From: Streptomyces spororaveus
GTDB lineage: Bacteria > Actinomycetota > Actinomycetes > Streptomycetales > Streptomycetaceae
Assembly: GCF_016755875.1 (NCBI RefSeq)
Contig: NZ_BNED01000005.1
Span: forward strand, 5,036,001 to 5,100,000
Direction: 5' to 3'
Length of the DNA: 64,000 nucleotides
The position numbers were made by a program, and so were the translations under genes. The notes under the pieces were generated by a model, which did not search any database, was not told the DNA's origin, and worked only from the letters and a program-made list of their open reading frames with translations. Numbering within the stretch: the first letter of the stretch is position 1; each line of letters starts with the position of its first letter. This document shows, piece after piece, positions 24,045 through 32,952 of this stretch.

Positions 24045-24575
24045 TCAGCCGGACGGGTGGTGGCCCAGGCGCTTCTCGTACCAGCGGACGTCCCAGTACC
24101 GGCCGAACTTCCAGCCCGCCTCCGTGAACTCTCCGACCCGGCGGAAGCCGAAGCGCTCGTGGAGGCGCACCGAGGCCTCGTTCGGCAGGGCGATCCCGGC
24201 GAAGACGCGGTGTACGGGCTCCTCGGCCAGGGTCGCGAAGAGCGCCTCGTAGAGGAGCGTGCCGATCCCCCGGCCGACCGCGTGCGGGGCGAGGTAGACG
24301 CTCGCCTCCACCGATGAGGCGTAGGCCGGTTTGGGGCGGAATGCGCTGCTCGTGGCGTATCCGGCCATTCGATCACCTGTCCAGGCAACCAGAAGCCGGT
24401 GCGGCCCGTCTTCAGGGTGGGAGTGCAGCCAAGGGCGGCGCTGTTCCGGAGTGAAAACGGCCGTGTCGAATGTGACGGCAGTCTCACGGACGTAGTGGTT
24501 GTAGAGGTCCGTGAGGGGCGCCAGATCGGCTTCCGTTCCGGGCCTGACCTGCACCTCTTCGAGATCTTGTGTCAT
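24045..24575 (-). CDS. GNAT N-acetyltransferase (phosphinothricin-acetyltransferase-like)
   Basis: A 176-residue acetyltransferase. Motif A is VYLAPHAVGRGIGTLLYEAL with the Q/R-x-x-G-x-G/A acetyl-CoA loop, followed by LPNEASVRLHERFGFRRVGEF, the typical C-terminal motif of the Pat/amino-acid N-acyltransferase group. GGGGGAG lies 3-9 bases before ATG 24575. An inverted repeat brackets its ribosome binding site and start codon. Likely substrates are free amino acids or amino-acid analogues such as methionine sulfone or phosphinothricin; specificity is not certain. Confidence 0.88.
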   Translation of the reverse strand: MTQDLEEVQVRPGTEADLAPLTDLYNHYVRETAVTFDTAVFTPEQRRPWLHSHPEDGPHRLLVAWTGDRMAGYATSSAFRPKPAYASSVEASVYLAPHAVGRGIGTLLYEALFATLAEEPVHRVFAGIALPNEASVRLHERFGFRRVGEFTEAGWKFGRYWDVRWYEKRLGHHPSG

Positions 24576-24620
24576 CCGCTCCCCCTCTGGTGGCGGGGCA
24601 GGATACTGCAAGATCTCGAA
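24558..24620. repeat. 12-bp perfect inverted repeat around the GNAT start codon
   Basis: TTCGAGATCTTG (24558-24569) and CAAGATCTCGAA (24609-24620) are exact reverse complements with 39 bases between. One arm lies in codons 3-6 of the acetyltransferase gene, the other in its leader, and the ribosome binding site and ATG are in the loop. It could form an RNA hairpin that affects translation, or be a paired protein site. Confidence 0.75.
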
Positions 24621-24636
24621 AAAGAGGGAGCCGCGT

Positions 24637-24664
24637 GGGAATTCTGTCCCGATTCCAGTCGTTG
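24637..24664 (+). promoter_or_regulatory. sigma-R-type promoter for hrdD
   Basis: GGGAAT (24637-24642), exactly 18 bases, then GTTG (24661-24664). This equals the known sigma-R (disulfide-stress sigma factor) promoter pattern GGGAAT-N18-GTTG, located 117 bases before the hrdD ATG. S. coelicolor hrdD is known to have a sigma-R promoter. Confidence 0.85.
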
Positions 24665-24780
24665 TTTCCTTCGGAAGGGGGCACTCGGGAGAGTGTCCGT
24701 GACGTTCCGGAGCGGTTGGCAGCCGTCCCGGCGGCGTCCACCAGCCGCACCGCGACCGAACACTTCGCAAGGGAGCACGC

Positions 24781-25758
<978 letters not shown>

Positions 25759-25786
25759 AGCGGCCCGCCGCCAAGCCCCCCATACG

Positions 25787-25821
25787 AGCCCCGGTGCCTA
25801 TCCCCCCCAGGCGCCGGGGCT
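25787..25821. terminator. intrinsic terminator after hrdD
   Basis: AGCCCCGGTGCCT and AGGCGCCGGGGCT pair over 13 positions (one G-U type mismatch) around a 9-base loop, followed by CTCTCCT. It separates hrdD from the convergent WYL regulator gene. Confidence 0.85.
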
Positions 25822-25853
25822 CTCTCCTGCCCCGCACGACCCAGCCCCTCCGG

Positions 25854-26807
25854 CTACGGCGCAGCGGCCACGGCCAGCCGCGCGGCCAGCGCACCGGCCG
25901 CATCCCGAAGCGCCGCAGGCTCCCGCACGGTGAACGGCAACCCCGTCAGGGCGAGCCGCGCCACCGTCCACTCCGGGGCGTCCGCGCTCTCGAACCGCAC
26001 CGAGGTCCGCGTCCCGTCACCCGGCAGTGCCGCGGCCCGGAGCCAGGCCGGCAGCTCCGCCGGATCCGCCGCGAAGTCGGCCTCCACCCGGTACGGCTGC
26101 TTCTCCCCGCCCCGCAGCCCCCGGAGGACGAACTCCTGCGCCTCCATCGGCAGCTCCCGCCGCGCGAACCGGGCCCCCGTCGCGAAGGCCTCGTCGACCC
26201 GGTCCACCCGGAAGGTCCGCCAGTCCTCCCGCTCCAGGTCGTAGGCGACCAGGTACCACCGGCTCCCGGTGCTCACCAGCCGGTACGGCTCCACCAGCCG
26301 CCGCGTCTCGGCGCCGTTGCCCGCCCGGTACGCGAACCGCAGCCGCTCCGGCCCCGCCACCGCCGCCGCCATCGTGGTCAGCGTCCGCGGGTCCACGCTC
26401 GCCCCGTCGCCCCGGGACAGCGCGATCGTGGCCGACTGGAGCGCGCTCACCCGGTGCCGCAGCCGTGAGGGCAGTACCTGCTCCAGCTTCGCCAGGGCCC
26501 GGACGGAAGCCTCCTCGACCCCCTCGATCGCGTGCCCGGCCCCCGCCCGCAGCCCCACCGCGATCGCCACCGCCTCCTCGTCGTCGAGGAGCAGCGGGGG
26601 CATCGCCGCCCCCGCCACCAGCCGGTATCCGCCCTCGGCGCCCAGGGTGGCCTCCACCGGGTAGCCGAGGTCCCGCAGCCGCTCGATGTCGCGCCGGATG
26701 GTCCGCGCGCTGACGTGCAGCCGCTGCGCCAGTTCGCTCCCGGGCCATTCGCGGGGGGTCTGGAGGAGGGACAGCAGGGAGAGCAGCCGTGCGGGGGTGT
26801 CGGTCAT
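25854..26807 (-). CDS. DeoR-type HTH regulator with WYL domain
   Basis: A 317-residue transcription factor. The N-terminal winged helix (RLLSLLSLLQTPREW ... LHVSARTIRRDIERLRDLGYPVEA) is followed by a WYL domain at about 135-210 (LRFAYRAGNG ... VEPYRLVSTGSRWYLVAYDLEREDWRTFRVDRV), a ligand- or nucleic-acid-binding SH3-like fold, and a C-terminal extension domain. It is divergent from the MFS pump gene with 62 bases between. A 13-bp palindrome in that gap is the likely operator, so it probably controls the pump. Confidence 0.92.
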   Translation of the reverse strand: MTDTPARLLSLLSLLQTPREWPGSELAQRLHVSARTIRRDIERLRDLGYPVEATLGAEGGYRLVAGAAMPPLLLDDEEAVAIAVGLRAGAGHAIEGVEEASVRALAKLEQVLPSRLRHRVSALQSATIALSRGDGASVDPRTLTTMAAAVAGPERLRFAYRAGNGAETRRLVEPYRLVSTGSRWYLVAYDLEREDWRTFRVDRVDEAFATGARFARRELPMEAQEFVLRGLRGGEKQPYRVEADFAADPAELPAWLRAAALPGDGTRTSVRFESADAPEWTVARLALTGLPFTVREPAALRDAAGALAARLAVAAAP

Positions 26808-26845
26808 GAATCCAGGCTGCCAGCCAAATAGGACACAGACTGACC

Positions 26846-26858
26846 TAGACGCCGTCTA
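26846..26858. promoter_or_regulatory. 13-bp palindromic operator candidate
   Basis: TAGACG-C-CGTCTA is a perfect palindrome about a central C, 11 bases before the MFS start codon and 38 bases from the divergent WYL regulator start. The MFS gene lacks a clear Shine-Dalgarno sequence here (TTTCTCCTC precedes ATG), so a start very close to the transcript 5' end is possible. Confidence 0.6.
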
Positions 26859-26869
26859 AGTTTCTCCTC

Positions 26870-28432
26870 ATGAGCACCGAGACGTCCAAGACATCGCCCG
26901 AAAGAGAGAACGGGCCCGTACAAGAAGAGCGGAACGACCTAGCCCACGACGCACCCAGCTCACCCGCCGACCGCCGCCGCTGGCTGGCGCTCGCCATCGT
27001 GATGACCGCGGCCTTCATGGACCTGGTCGACGTCACGATCGTCAACATAGCCATCCGCACCATGCGTGAGGACTTCGGCGCCTCCACGAGCGCGATCCAG
27101 TGGATCACCGCCGGCTACGCCCTCGCCTTCGCCGCGGGCCTGATCACCGGCGGCCGTCTCGGTGACATCTACGGCCGCAAGCGGGTCTTCCTCATCGGTA
27201 TCGCCGGGTTCACCGCCGCCTCCCTGCTCTGCGGCATCGCGGCCAACCCGGACATGCTCGTCGTGGCCCGCCTCCTCCAGGGCGGTATGGCCGCCCTGAT
27301 GGTGCCGCAGGTCCTGGCGATCATCCACGTGACCTTCCCGCCCCAGGAGCGCGGCAAGGTCTTCGGCATGTTCGGCGCGATCGTGGGCCTCGCCGCCGTC
27401 TCGGGCCCGCTGCTCGGCGCGCTGCTCATCGAGTGGGACCTCTTCGGCCTCGGATGGCGCCCGATCTTCCTGATCAACCTGCCCGTCGGCATCATGGGCG
27501 TGATCCTGGGCCGCAAGTTCATCGCCGAGTCCAAGGCCCCCAGGGCGCTGCGTCTGGACCTGGTCGGCGTCGTCCTCGCCACGCTCGCCCTGGTCCTGCT
27601 GATCTTCCCGCTGACCCACGGCCACGAGAACGACTGGCCGGTGTGGGGTTTCGTCTGCATGGGCGCGGCGCCGTTCGTCTTCGCCGCCTTCATCGCGTAC
27701 GAGAAGTACAAGATCAAGAAGGACGGCTCCCCGCTCGTGGAGCTCTCCCTCTTCAAGGTCAAGAGCTTCGCCGGCGGTATCGCCGTCCAGCTGACCTTCG
27801 GCATCGCGACCGGCATCTTCTTCCTGGTCTGGACGATGTACATGCAGATGGGTCTCGGCTGGAGCGTGCTGCGCGCGGGTCTGACCGGCATCCCGTTCTC
27901 CATCGCGGTCTCGGTCGCCGCCGGCCTCTCGGTCGAGAAGCTCGTCCCCCGCTTCGGCCGCAAGGTGCTCCAGGCCGGTGCGCTGGTCATGGCCGCCGGT
28001 CTGCTCCTCTACATCTGGGAGTCGCAGCACTACGGCATGGAGATCGCCTCCTGGCAGATGGCCGCCCCGCTGATCGTCATGGGCATCGGCATGGGCCTGA
28101 TCGTGGCCCCGCTGAACGACACCGTCCTCTCCGAGGTGCCGCGCGAGCACGCCGGATCCGCCTCGGGCCTGATCAACACCACCGGCCAGATGGGCAACGC
28201 GCTGGGTCTCGCGCTGACCTCGGTCGTCTTCTTCGGTCTGATCGACGACGACATGGTCTTCGGCCCGCCGTACGTGGAGGCCTTCCGCGGCGCGCTGTGG
28301 TGGGTCGTGGCCGTACTGGTCGTGATCTTCGCTCTGATGTTCGTACTGCCGCGCAGGGCGCTCCCGATGGAGGAGCGCGAGGGCGCCGCCGAGCATGCCG
28401 GCCGCACCCCCGAGAAGATCCCGGTCGGCTGA
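26870..28432 (+). CDS. MFS exporter (DHA2 family)
   Basis: A 520-residue, about 14-helix transporter. It starts with a hydrophilic 35-residue tail, then helix 1 with MDLVDVTIVNIAI (motif D1), GGRLGDIYGRKR (motif A) and GLAAVSGPLLGALL (motif C). It resembles the first MFS gene in class but differs in sequence. Divergent from a WYL regulator and followed by a terminator, it is probably monocistronic and induced by its own substrate, which is unknown. Confidence 0.92.
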   Translation: MSTETSKTSPERENGPVQEERNDLAHDAPSSPADRRRWLALAIVMTAAFMDLVDVTIVNIAIRTMREDFGASTSAIQWITAGYALAFAAGLITGGRLGDIYGRKRVFLIGIAGFTAASLLCGIAANPDMLVVARLLQGGMAALMVPQVLAIIHVTFPPQERGKVFGMFGAIVGLAAVSGPLLGALLIEWDLFGLGWRPIFLINLPVGIMGVILGRKFIAESKAPRALRLDLVGVVLATLALVLLIFPLTHGHENDWPVWGFVCMGAAPFVFAAFIAYEKYKIKKDGSPLVELSLFKVKSFAGGIAVQLTFGIATGIFFLVWTMYMQMGLGWSVLRAGLTGIPFSIAVSVAAGLSVEKLVPRFGRKVLQAGALVMAAGLLLYIWESQHYGMEIASWQMAAPLIVMGIGMGLIVAPLNDTVLSEVPREHAGSASGLINTTGQMGNALGLALTSVVFFGLIDDDMVFGPPYVEAFRGALWWVVAVLVVIFALMFVLPRRALPMEEREGAAEHAGRTPEKIPVG

Positions 28433-28463
28433 GCCGGATCCGGGCCTTCCCGGGCAGGACCGC

Positions 28464-28499
28464 ACGGACATGTCCGCCCTCCCGGGCGGGCGTGTCCGT
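28464..28499 (+). terminator. intrinsic terminator after MFS gene
   Basis: ACGGACATGTCCGCC pairs with GGCGGGCGTGTCCGT (13 Watson-Crick plus two G-U positions) around a 6-base loop, followed by TCCTTTTTG. Confidence 0.88.
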
Positions 28500-28586
28500 T
28501 CCTTTTTGTTTCCGCCCGGGGTCTGCGTACAGTGGTGCGAAATCGCCCATTAGGGAATGAAGCGGACGTACGGAAGTTGTGTTCGT

Positions 28587-29537
28587 GTGATCCTCACCGT
28601 CACCCCCGACCCCTCCCTCGACCGGACCTATGAGGTCCCCTCGCCGGCCCGCGGCCGGGTGCTGCGCGCCGACGGCGAACGGGTCGCCCCCGGGGGCAAG
28701 GGCGTCAACGTCTCCCTCGCCGCGGCCGCCGCGGGCGTCCGCACGACGGCGGTCCTCCCGCTCGGCGGCGCCCCCGGTGTCCTGCTCGCCGAACTCCTCG
28801 GCGCGCGGGGCGTGGACGTCACGGCCGTGTCGATCGCCGGCCGGACCCGCTCGAACATCGCGCTCGCCGAACCGGACGGCACCCGTACCGAGATCGACCT
28901 GCCCGGTCCGGCACTCTCCCCGGAGGAATCCGCCCTCCTCCTGGACACCGTCCGCTCCGCCGCCGCCGAAGCCTCCTGGGTGGCCTGCTGCGGCGGCCTC
29001 CCGCCCGGCCTCGGGCCCCGGTGGTGCGCCGACCTGGTCGCCCGCGCCCACGCGGCGGGCGCCCGGACCGTCTTGGACACCCCCGGCCCCGCGCTGCACG
29101 GGGCGCTGGCGGCCCGTCCGGAGGTGATCCACTCCGACGCGTCGGAGCTGGCCGCCGCGGTGGGACGCCCGCTGCCCACCCTGGGGGACGTGGTCAAGGC
29201 CGCCGAGGAGCTCCGCGAGCTGGGCGCGGGAGCCGTACTGGCCTCCCTCGGCGGGGACGGCCGGCTCCTGGTCTCGGCGGAGGGCGCCCACCACGGCGCC
29301 GCCCCCGCCCCGGCGGGGCGCGGCGACGCGGCGGCGGACGGCGCCTCACTGGCCGGCTTCCTGATCGCGGGCGGCACCGGCCCCGGCGCCCTCGCCTCCG
29401 CCCTGGCCCACGGCACTGCCGCCGTCCGGCTGCCGGGCGGCGCCATGCCGTCCCCGGCGGATCTGCGCCCCGACCGGGTCCGCGTCACCGACGACCCGCC
29501 CCTGGACCTCCAGCTCGCCGACCCCGGCACCCCCTGA
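28587..29537 (+). CDS. PfkB-family kinase, 1-phosphofructokinase-like, with disturbed catalytic motif
   Basis: A 316-residue ribokinase-fold protein. Motif I is intact (VAPGGKGVNVSLAAAAAG), and VILTVTPDPSLDRTYE is the N-terminal signature of 1-phosphofructokinase/tagatose-6-phosphate kinase. In motif II, where GAGD normally supplies the catalytic Asp and anion hole, the protein reads AADGASLAGF, so the Gly/Asp order is swapped. GTG 28587 has GGAAG 10 bases upstream; ATG 28557 is in frame but starts before the family domain. It stands alone, without the fruR/fruA partners. It may be a weak or altered kinase, or a regulatory pseudo-enzyme. Confidence 0.8.
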   Translation: MILTVTPDPSLDRTYEVPSPARGRVLRADGERVAPGGKGVNVSLAAAAAGVRTTAVLPLGGAPGVLLAELLGARGVDVTAVSIAGRTRSNIALAEPDGTRTEIDLPGPALSPEESALLLDTVRSAAAEASWVACCGGLPPGLGPRWCADLVARAHAAGARTVLDTPGPALHGALAARPEVIHSDASELAAAVGRPLPTLGDVVKAAEELRELGAGAVLASLGGDGRLLVSAEGAHHGAAPAPAGRGDAAADGASLAGFLIAGGTGPGALASALAHGTAAVRLPGGAMPSPADLRPDRVRVTDDPPLDLQLADPGTP

Positions 29538-29561
29538 GGGCGTCCTGCCGGGCGCGCCGGA

Positions 29562-30332
29562 TCACCGTACGCGGGCGCGCACTTCCATCGCTCCGCGTGC
29601 GGCCGCCTCGCTCTCGTACACCTCGCACATGTGCCGCCCGTCGGGCGTCGCCGTGTGCTCGACCTCCCACAGGCTGACCTCGGTCCCGTCCAGCAGGACG
29701 AAGGCGTGCTCGTACAGGCTGAAACCCGCGCCCCGCCCGTCCGAGAGGCACTGCCGGGCACCGAACGCCTGAGTGATCTGGTGTGCGTACGCGGACCGCA
29801 GCAGCGTCACCACCGGCTCGCCCGGCCGGTCGGTGTTCTCCGCGCGGCGCAGCACCCGCCGGGCGTGGTCGGCGGAGTCCTCCACCGCGTACTCCCGGTG
29901 CCGCCGCACCGGGGCCGGGGCCGCGTACAGCACGCTCAGCAGCGCCACCCCGCCCTCCGGCTCCTCCTCGCCCGGCACCAGCACCGGATCCGGGGACGCC
30001 GCGGCGGGTGCCTCGCCGAACAGCCGGGTCACGGCCAGGCAGGTCTCGGCCTTGCTCGCGAAGACCTCGTGCCGGACGGCCCGGTCGCCCACCAGCCGGT
30101 AGGTCAGCTCCCACAGCGAGACCGAACCGCCGTCGGTCAGCAGATAGGTGTGCCGGTGGGTCTCCCGCCAGATACCCGCCTCCGGGCTGTGGTGGGTGGT
30201 GTAGAGCGACGAGCTGTGGGCGAGCGCCGTGCCGAGGCGCTCGACCAGCCGGTCCGGCAGGTCGAAGGAGTTGAGGGCGCGGCCGAGGAGTCGTTCGAGG
30301 TGCGCCTCGGTTGTCTCGTACGGATCGCTCAA
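29562..30332 (-). CDS. Streptomyces-conserved protein of unknown function (DUF6227-like)
   Basis: A 256-residue soluble protein. Two copies of one module are visible: HTYLLTDGGSVSLWELTYR with a later EVFASKAE (about residues 60-97), and HAFVLLDGTEVSLWEVEHT with EVYESEAAA (about 210-248). Each resembles a small beta-rich unit (strand-turn-strand, then helix). From memory it belongs to the actinobacterial DUF6227 family. No catalytic motif or membrane segment is seen. It is convergent with the PfkB-like gene and lies 183 bases from the divergent VKOR gene. Confidence 0.8.
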   Translation of the reverse strand: MSDPYETTEAHLERLLGRALNSFDLPDRLVERLGTALAHSSSLYTTHHSPEAGIWRETHRHTYLLTDGGSVSLWELTYRLVGDRAVRHEVFASKAETCLAVTRLFGEAPAAASPDPVLVPGEEEPEGGVALLSVLYAAPAPVRRHREYAVEDSADHARRVLRRAENTDRPGEPVVTLLRSAYAHQITQAFGARQCLSDGRGAGFSLYEHAFVLLDGTEVSLWEVEHTATPDGRHMCEVYESEAAARGAMEVRARVR

Positions 30333-30515
30333 GGTGGGTCTCCAGGCCGTCGCAGCTCGTCACTCAGCGGAAGCTCAACGTAACCCCTGGTTCTGACATC
30401 ACGTCCGGGGTTCGGTAAAACGTCCGGGAAGCATCGGAGGTTCCCGCCACCTTTTCAGGTCAACTTGCATACGGATGAGCATGGTTGGGCCCGATCTGGG
30501 CGGAAGCGCGGGACT

Positions 30516-31166
30516 ATGGCCCGCATGGCAACGAATACAGTGGGCCTCCCGCGCCAGCAGGTACGGCCCCGCAGTGGACACGACGGCGAACAGGGCGCCG
30601 CACCCCGGGGGTTGGCCTGGCTGCTGGCCGCCACCGGCGCGGCCGGGCTGCTGGCCTCGTGGGTGATCACCCTCGACAAGTTCCTCCTGCTGGAGGACCC
30701 GGACTTCAAGCCCGCGTGCAGTCTCAACCCGGTCGTCTCCTGCGGCAGCGTGATGACGAGTGAGCAGGCGGCGGCCTTCGGCTTCCCCAATCCCATGATG
30801 GGGCTCGTCGGGTACGCCGTCGTCATCTGCGTCGCCGCGGGTCTGCTGGCCGGCGCCCGCCACCGCGGCTGGTTCTGGCTCGGACTGAACGCCGGCACGC
30901 TCTTCGGTGTCGGATTCTGCAGCTGGCTGATGGTCCAGTCGCTCTACGAGATCAACGCGCTCTGCCTGTGGTGCTGCCTGGCCTGGGTCGCGACCCTGCT
31001 GATGTTCTGGGCGGTCACCGCGCACAACGTCCGCACGCGCGTCCTGCCCGCTCCCGGCCCGGTGCGCGGCTTCTTCACCGAGTTCGGATGGGCCCCGCCC
31101 GCCCTGCACATCGGAGTGATCGGCATGCTGGTCCTCACCCGCTGGTGGGACTTCTGGACCGGCTGA
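30516..31166 (+). CDS. vitamin K epoxide reductase (VKOR) homologue
   Basis: A 216-residue membrane protein with four to five helices that re-oxidises periplasmic thiol oxidases by passing electrons to quinone. The loop cysteines C68 and C76 (ACSLNPVVSCGSVM) and the CxxC active site C150-C153 (ALCLWCCL) are present, together with the conserved Ser/Thr and NPMMGL region. ATG 30516 is chosen for GGAAG about 9 bases upstream; ATG 30525 is an alternative. It is just upstream of a cluster of two-cysteine surface proteins (rodlins, chaplins), so it may help form their disulfides. A strong terminator follows. Confidence 0.92.
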   Translation: MARMATNTVGLPRQQVRPRSGHDGEQGAAPRGLAWLLAATGAAGLLASWVITLDKFLLLEDPDFKPACSLNPVVSCGSVMTSEQAAAFGFPNPMMGLVGYAVVICVAAGLLAGARHRGWFWLGLNAGTLFGVGFCSWLMVQSLYEINALCLWCCLAWVATLLMFWAVTAHNVRTRVLPAPGPVRGFFTEFGWAPPALHIGVIGMLVLTRWWDFWTG

Positions 31167-31187
31167 CCGCCGCGGGCGGAACGCGAA

Positions 31188-31222
31188 GAGGGCCCCGGCG
31201 GCTGGACGCCGCCGGGGCCCTC
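31188..31222. terminator. bidirectional intrinsic terminator
   Basis: GAGGGCCCCGGCGGC and GCCGCCGGGGCCCTC form a perfect 15-bp stem with a five-base loop, between the convergent VKOR and rodlin genes. Confidence 0.92.
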
Positions 31223-31281
31223 GTCCTTCACTCCACAGGCTCAGCGGCCCGCGATCACCCGAAGGGCGGAGGAGTCGGAGA

Positions 31282-31692
31282 TCAGCTGCCGCTCGACAGG
31301 TTGCCCGACAAGACCGGGATGTTGTCCAGGATGTGCGAGAGCGGCTCGTCACCCTTGGCCTGGGTGGAGTTCTCGGTGCACTGCTGGTTCTGCGGGTTGG
31401 ACAGGACGTTGATGTCCTGGACGCCGATGTTGAGCGCGGCGATCAGCGACTGGGCGTTGACCTTCGCCGGCAGGCCGATGCAGGGCTTGTTGAGGGTGCC
31501 CTGGACCAGGCTGAGCTGCGGGCTCATGTCGCCGTGGGTCTTCTGGTTGCCGTAGATCTGCTGGGCACCGTTGCCGTTGACGGTGTTGACCCCGTTGTCG
31601 TTGCCGATGGCCATGGCCGGGGCCGCGGCGGCAGCGCCCGCGCCGATCGCAACGGCGGAGACCGCGGCGGCGGTCATGAACTTCTTGAACAT
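31282..31692 (-). CDS. rodlin (rodlet-layer protein), copy 1
   Basis: A 136-residue exported protein of the RdlA/RdlB family, which organises chaplin fibrils into the rodlet layer of aerial hyphae and spores. Signal peptide ends near AMA; the mature part begins [22 protein letters not shown] and ends with the family's conserved [20 protein letters not shown] segment. Two cysteines (in NKPCIGLP and QQCTEN) are kept. It is very similar to copy 2 at 35251-35661, and the two genes share about 100 bases of near-identical DNA at their 3' ends. Expression is expected from a BldN-type promoter at 31738-31766. Confidence 0.96.
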   Translation of the reverse strand: MFKKFMTAAAVSAVAIGAGAAAAAPAMAIGNDNGVNTVNGNGAQQIYGNQKTHGDMSPQLSLVQGTLNKPCIGLPAKVNAQSLIAALNIGVQDINVLSNPQNQQCTENSTQAKGDEPLSHILDNIPVLSGNLSSGS

Positions 31693-31737
31693 CTTGATCC
31701 TTCTGTCGCACGAGTGCCCGCTGATGGAGCGCCCTGG

Positions 31738-31766
31738 TCAACTGCCCCGCCGGGAGGTTGGTTCCG
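31738..31766 (-). promoter_or_regulatory. candidate sigma-BldN promoter of rodlin 1
   Basis: On the minus strand CGGAAC, 17 bases, AGTTGA, with the -10 element 46 bases from the ATG. The rodlin 2 promoter has the same layout and distance (CGCAAC-N17-CGTTGT). The known sigma-BldN pattern is about CGTAAC-N16-CGTTGA. Confidence 0.6.
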
Positions 31767-31882
31767 CTGCTTCACTCAAACGGCCTGCGCGTCTCGGAAT
31801 TTCCCCGCCCAGGGTGACCGGCCTCCGGACGCCTGCGCGAAGCCCGTACGCAGCCAGCATCCACCGGGGCTCCGGTTGCACT

Positions 31883-31935
31883 CCGTGCGAGGTGTTCGCA
31901 CGGTGGGTGATGAAGCGGATCGTTCGGGTCCGCTT
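31883..31935. promoter_or_regulatory. two adjacent operator-like inverted repeats upstream of the Leu/Pro-repeat secreted protein
   Basis: CCGTGCGA-N5-TCGCACGG (31883-31903) and AAGCGGA-N9-TCCGCTT (31913-31935) are both perfect. They lie 28-80 bases before the ATG at 31963, in the divergent space shared with rodlin 1. They look like binding sites for dimeric regulators. Confidence 0.55.
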
Positions 31936-31962
31936 TCGTGTCCCCACCACGAAGGAACATCC

Positions 31963-32475
31963 ATGCACCGCACGAAGCCGTCCCGCGCCCGCCTCCTCGT
32001 CCCGTCGGCCCTCGCCGTCGTCATACTGTCCGGCGCGGCTGCCCCCGCGGTCGCCGCGGAGGGTGGCGGCTCCGCGGCCCTCACCGAACGGGTGGCCTCC
32101 GTTCAGAAGCAGGTGGAGAAGATCGAACGGCGTGCGGCGGCCGCAGGTCCCATCGACGACCTCCTGGCGGGACTCACCAAGAGCCTTGAGGGCCTGCTCG
32201 CGACGGTCGGGGGTCTGCTGCCCGACGGGGTGAAGCTGCCGCCGATCGAGCTGCCGAAGCTGCCGGAGATCAAGCTCCCCGAGCTTCCGGACCTGTCCGG
32301 CCTCATCCCGGAGCTGCCGCCGGTGGAGCTTCCGCCGCTCGACGGGGTGGTTCCCCCGGTGGCCGCGGTGCCGGCCGCCCCCGCGGTGCCGGCCGCCCCC
32401 GCGGTGCCGGCCGCCCCGGCGGTACCGGCCGTCCCCGCGCTGCCCGCCCTCCCGGAGCTTCCGGCCCTGCCGTAG
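31963..32475 (+). CDS. secreted Leu/Pro-repeat protein in the rodlin-chaplin cluster
   Basis: A 170-residue exported protein. Signal peptide (RLLVPSALAVVILSGAA, cleavage after AVA), an amphipathic helix of about 40 residues (TERVASVQKQVEKIERRAAAAG, written here as its main part only up to VEKIERR) that could form a coiled coil, then repeats of ELPxLP type (IELPKLPEIKLPELPDL) and a VPAAPA array with six units. GAAGGA lies 6 bases before ATG 31963. It has no cysteine and no sorting signal. Placed between rodlin and chaplin genes, it may be a cell-wall or sheath component. Function not known. Confidence 0.7.
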   Translation: MHRTKPSRARLLVPSALAVVILSGAAAPAVAAEGGGSAALTERVASVQKQVEKIERRAAAAGPIDDLLAGLTKSLEGLLATVGGLLPDGVKLPPIELPKLPEIKLPELPDLSGLIPELPPVELPPLDGVVPPVAAVPAAPAVPAAPAVPAAPAVPAVPALPALPELPALP

Positions 32476-32628
32476 GCCGGTGCCGGCCGGTAACCCGTCG
32501 AATGGTTACGACAATTGAGCCGAACAGGTCTCATCGTGCGCGTGACCGTGTCGTCTGGGAAGCTGGACCGTTTCGCTCGGTGTGAGCCCCGGTTCGGGGC
32601 AGAACATCGAACAGAAGGTGCACTTCCC

Positions 32629-32868
32629 ATGAACTCTGCCAAGAAGGCCGCCCTGGTTCTGGCCACCGCTGGTCTCGCTGCGGCCGGTGCCGCCGGCTCC
32701 GCCGCCGCCGACTCGTCGGCCGAAGGCGCGGCCGTGGGTTCCCCCGGCGTCCTGTCCGGCAACCTGCTGCAGGTGCCGGTGCACGTCCCGGTCAACGTCT
32801 GCGGCAACACCGTGAACATCGTCGGCCTGCTGAACCCGGCGTTCGGCAACGTCTGCCTCAACCACTGA
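32629..32868 (+). CDS. short chaplin
   Basis: A 79-residue secreted amyloid-forming hydrophobic protein that lowers surface tension and coats aerial structures. Signal peptide ends near SAAA-DS; the mature part is one chaplin domain: GSPGVLSGNLLQVPVHVPVNVCGNT ends with two cysteines in VCGNT and NVCLNH. GAAGG lies 10 bases before ATG 32629. It resembles the ChpE/ChpH class. It is convergent with the small secreted protein gene at 32953. Confidence 0.95.
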   Translation: MNSAKKAALVLATAGLAAAGAAGSAAADSSAEGAAVGSPGVLSGNLLQVPVHVPVNVCGNTVNIVGLLNPAFGNVCLNH

Positions 32869-32883
32869 CGTCCGCCGCACAAC

Positions 32884-32925
32884 CGACTGTGGGCGCCCCG
32901 GCCTTGCCGGTGGCGCCCACAGTCG
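32884..32925. terminator. bidirectional intrinsic terminator
   Basis: CGACTGTGGGCGCC and GGCGCCCACAGTCG form a perfect 14-bp stem, with a further CCGG/CCGG pair inside the loop, between the convergent chaplin and the small secreted-protein gene. Confidence 0.9.
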
Positions 32926-32952
32926 TATCGGCGGGTGGCCGACCGGGAGGGT

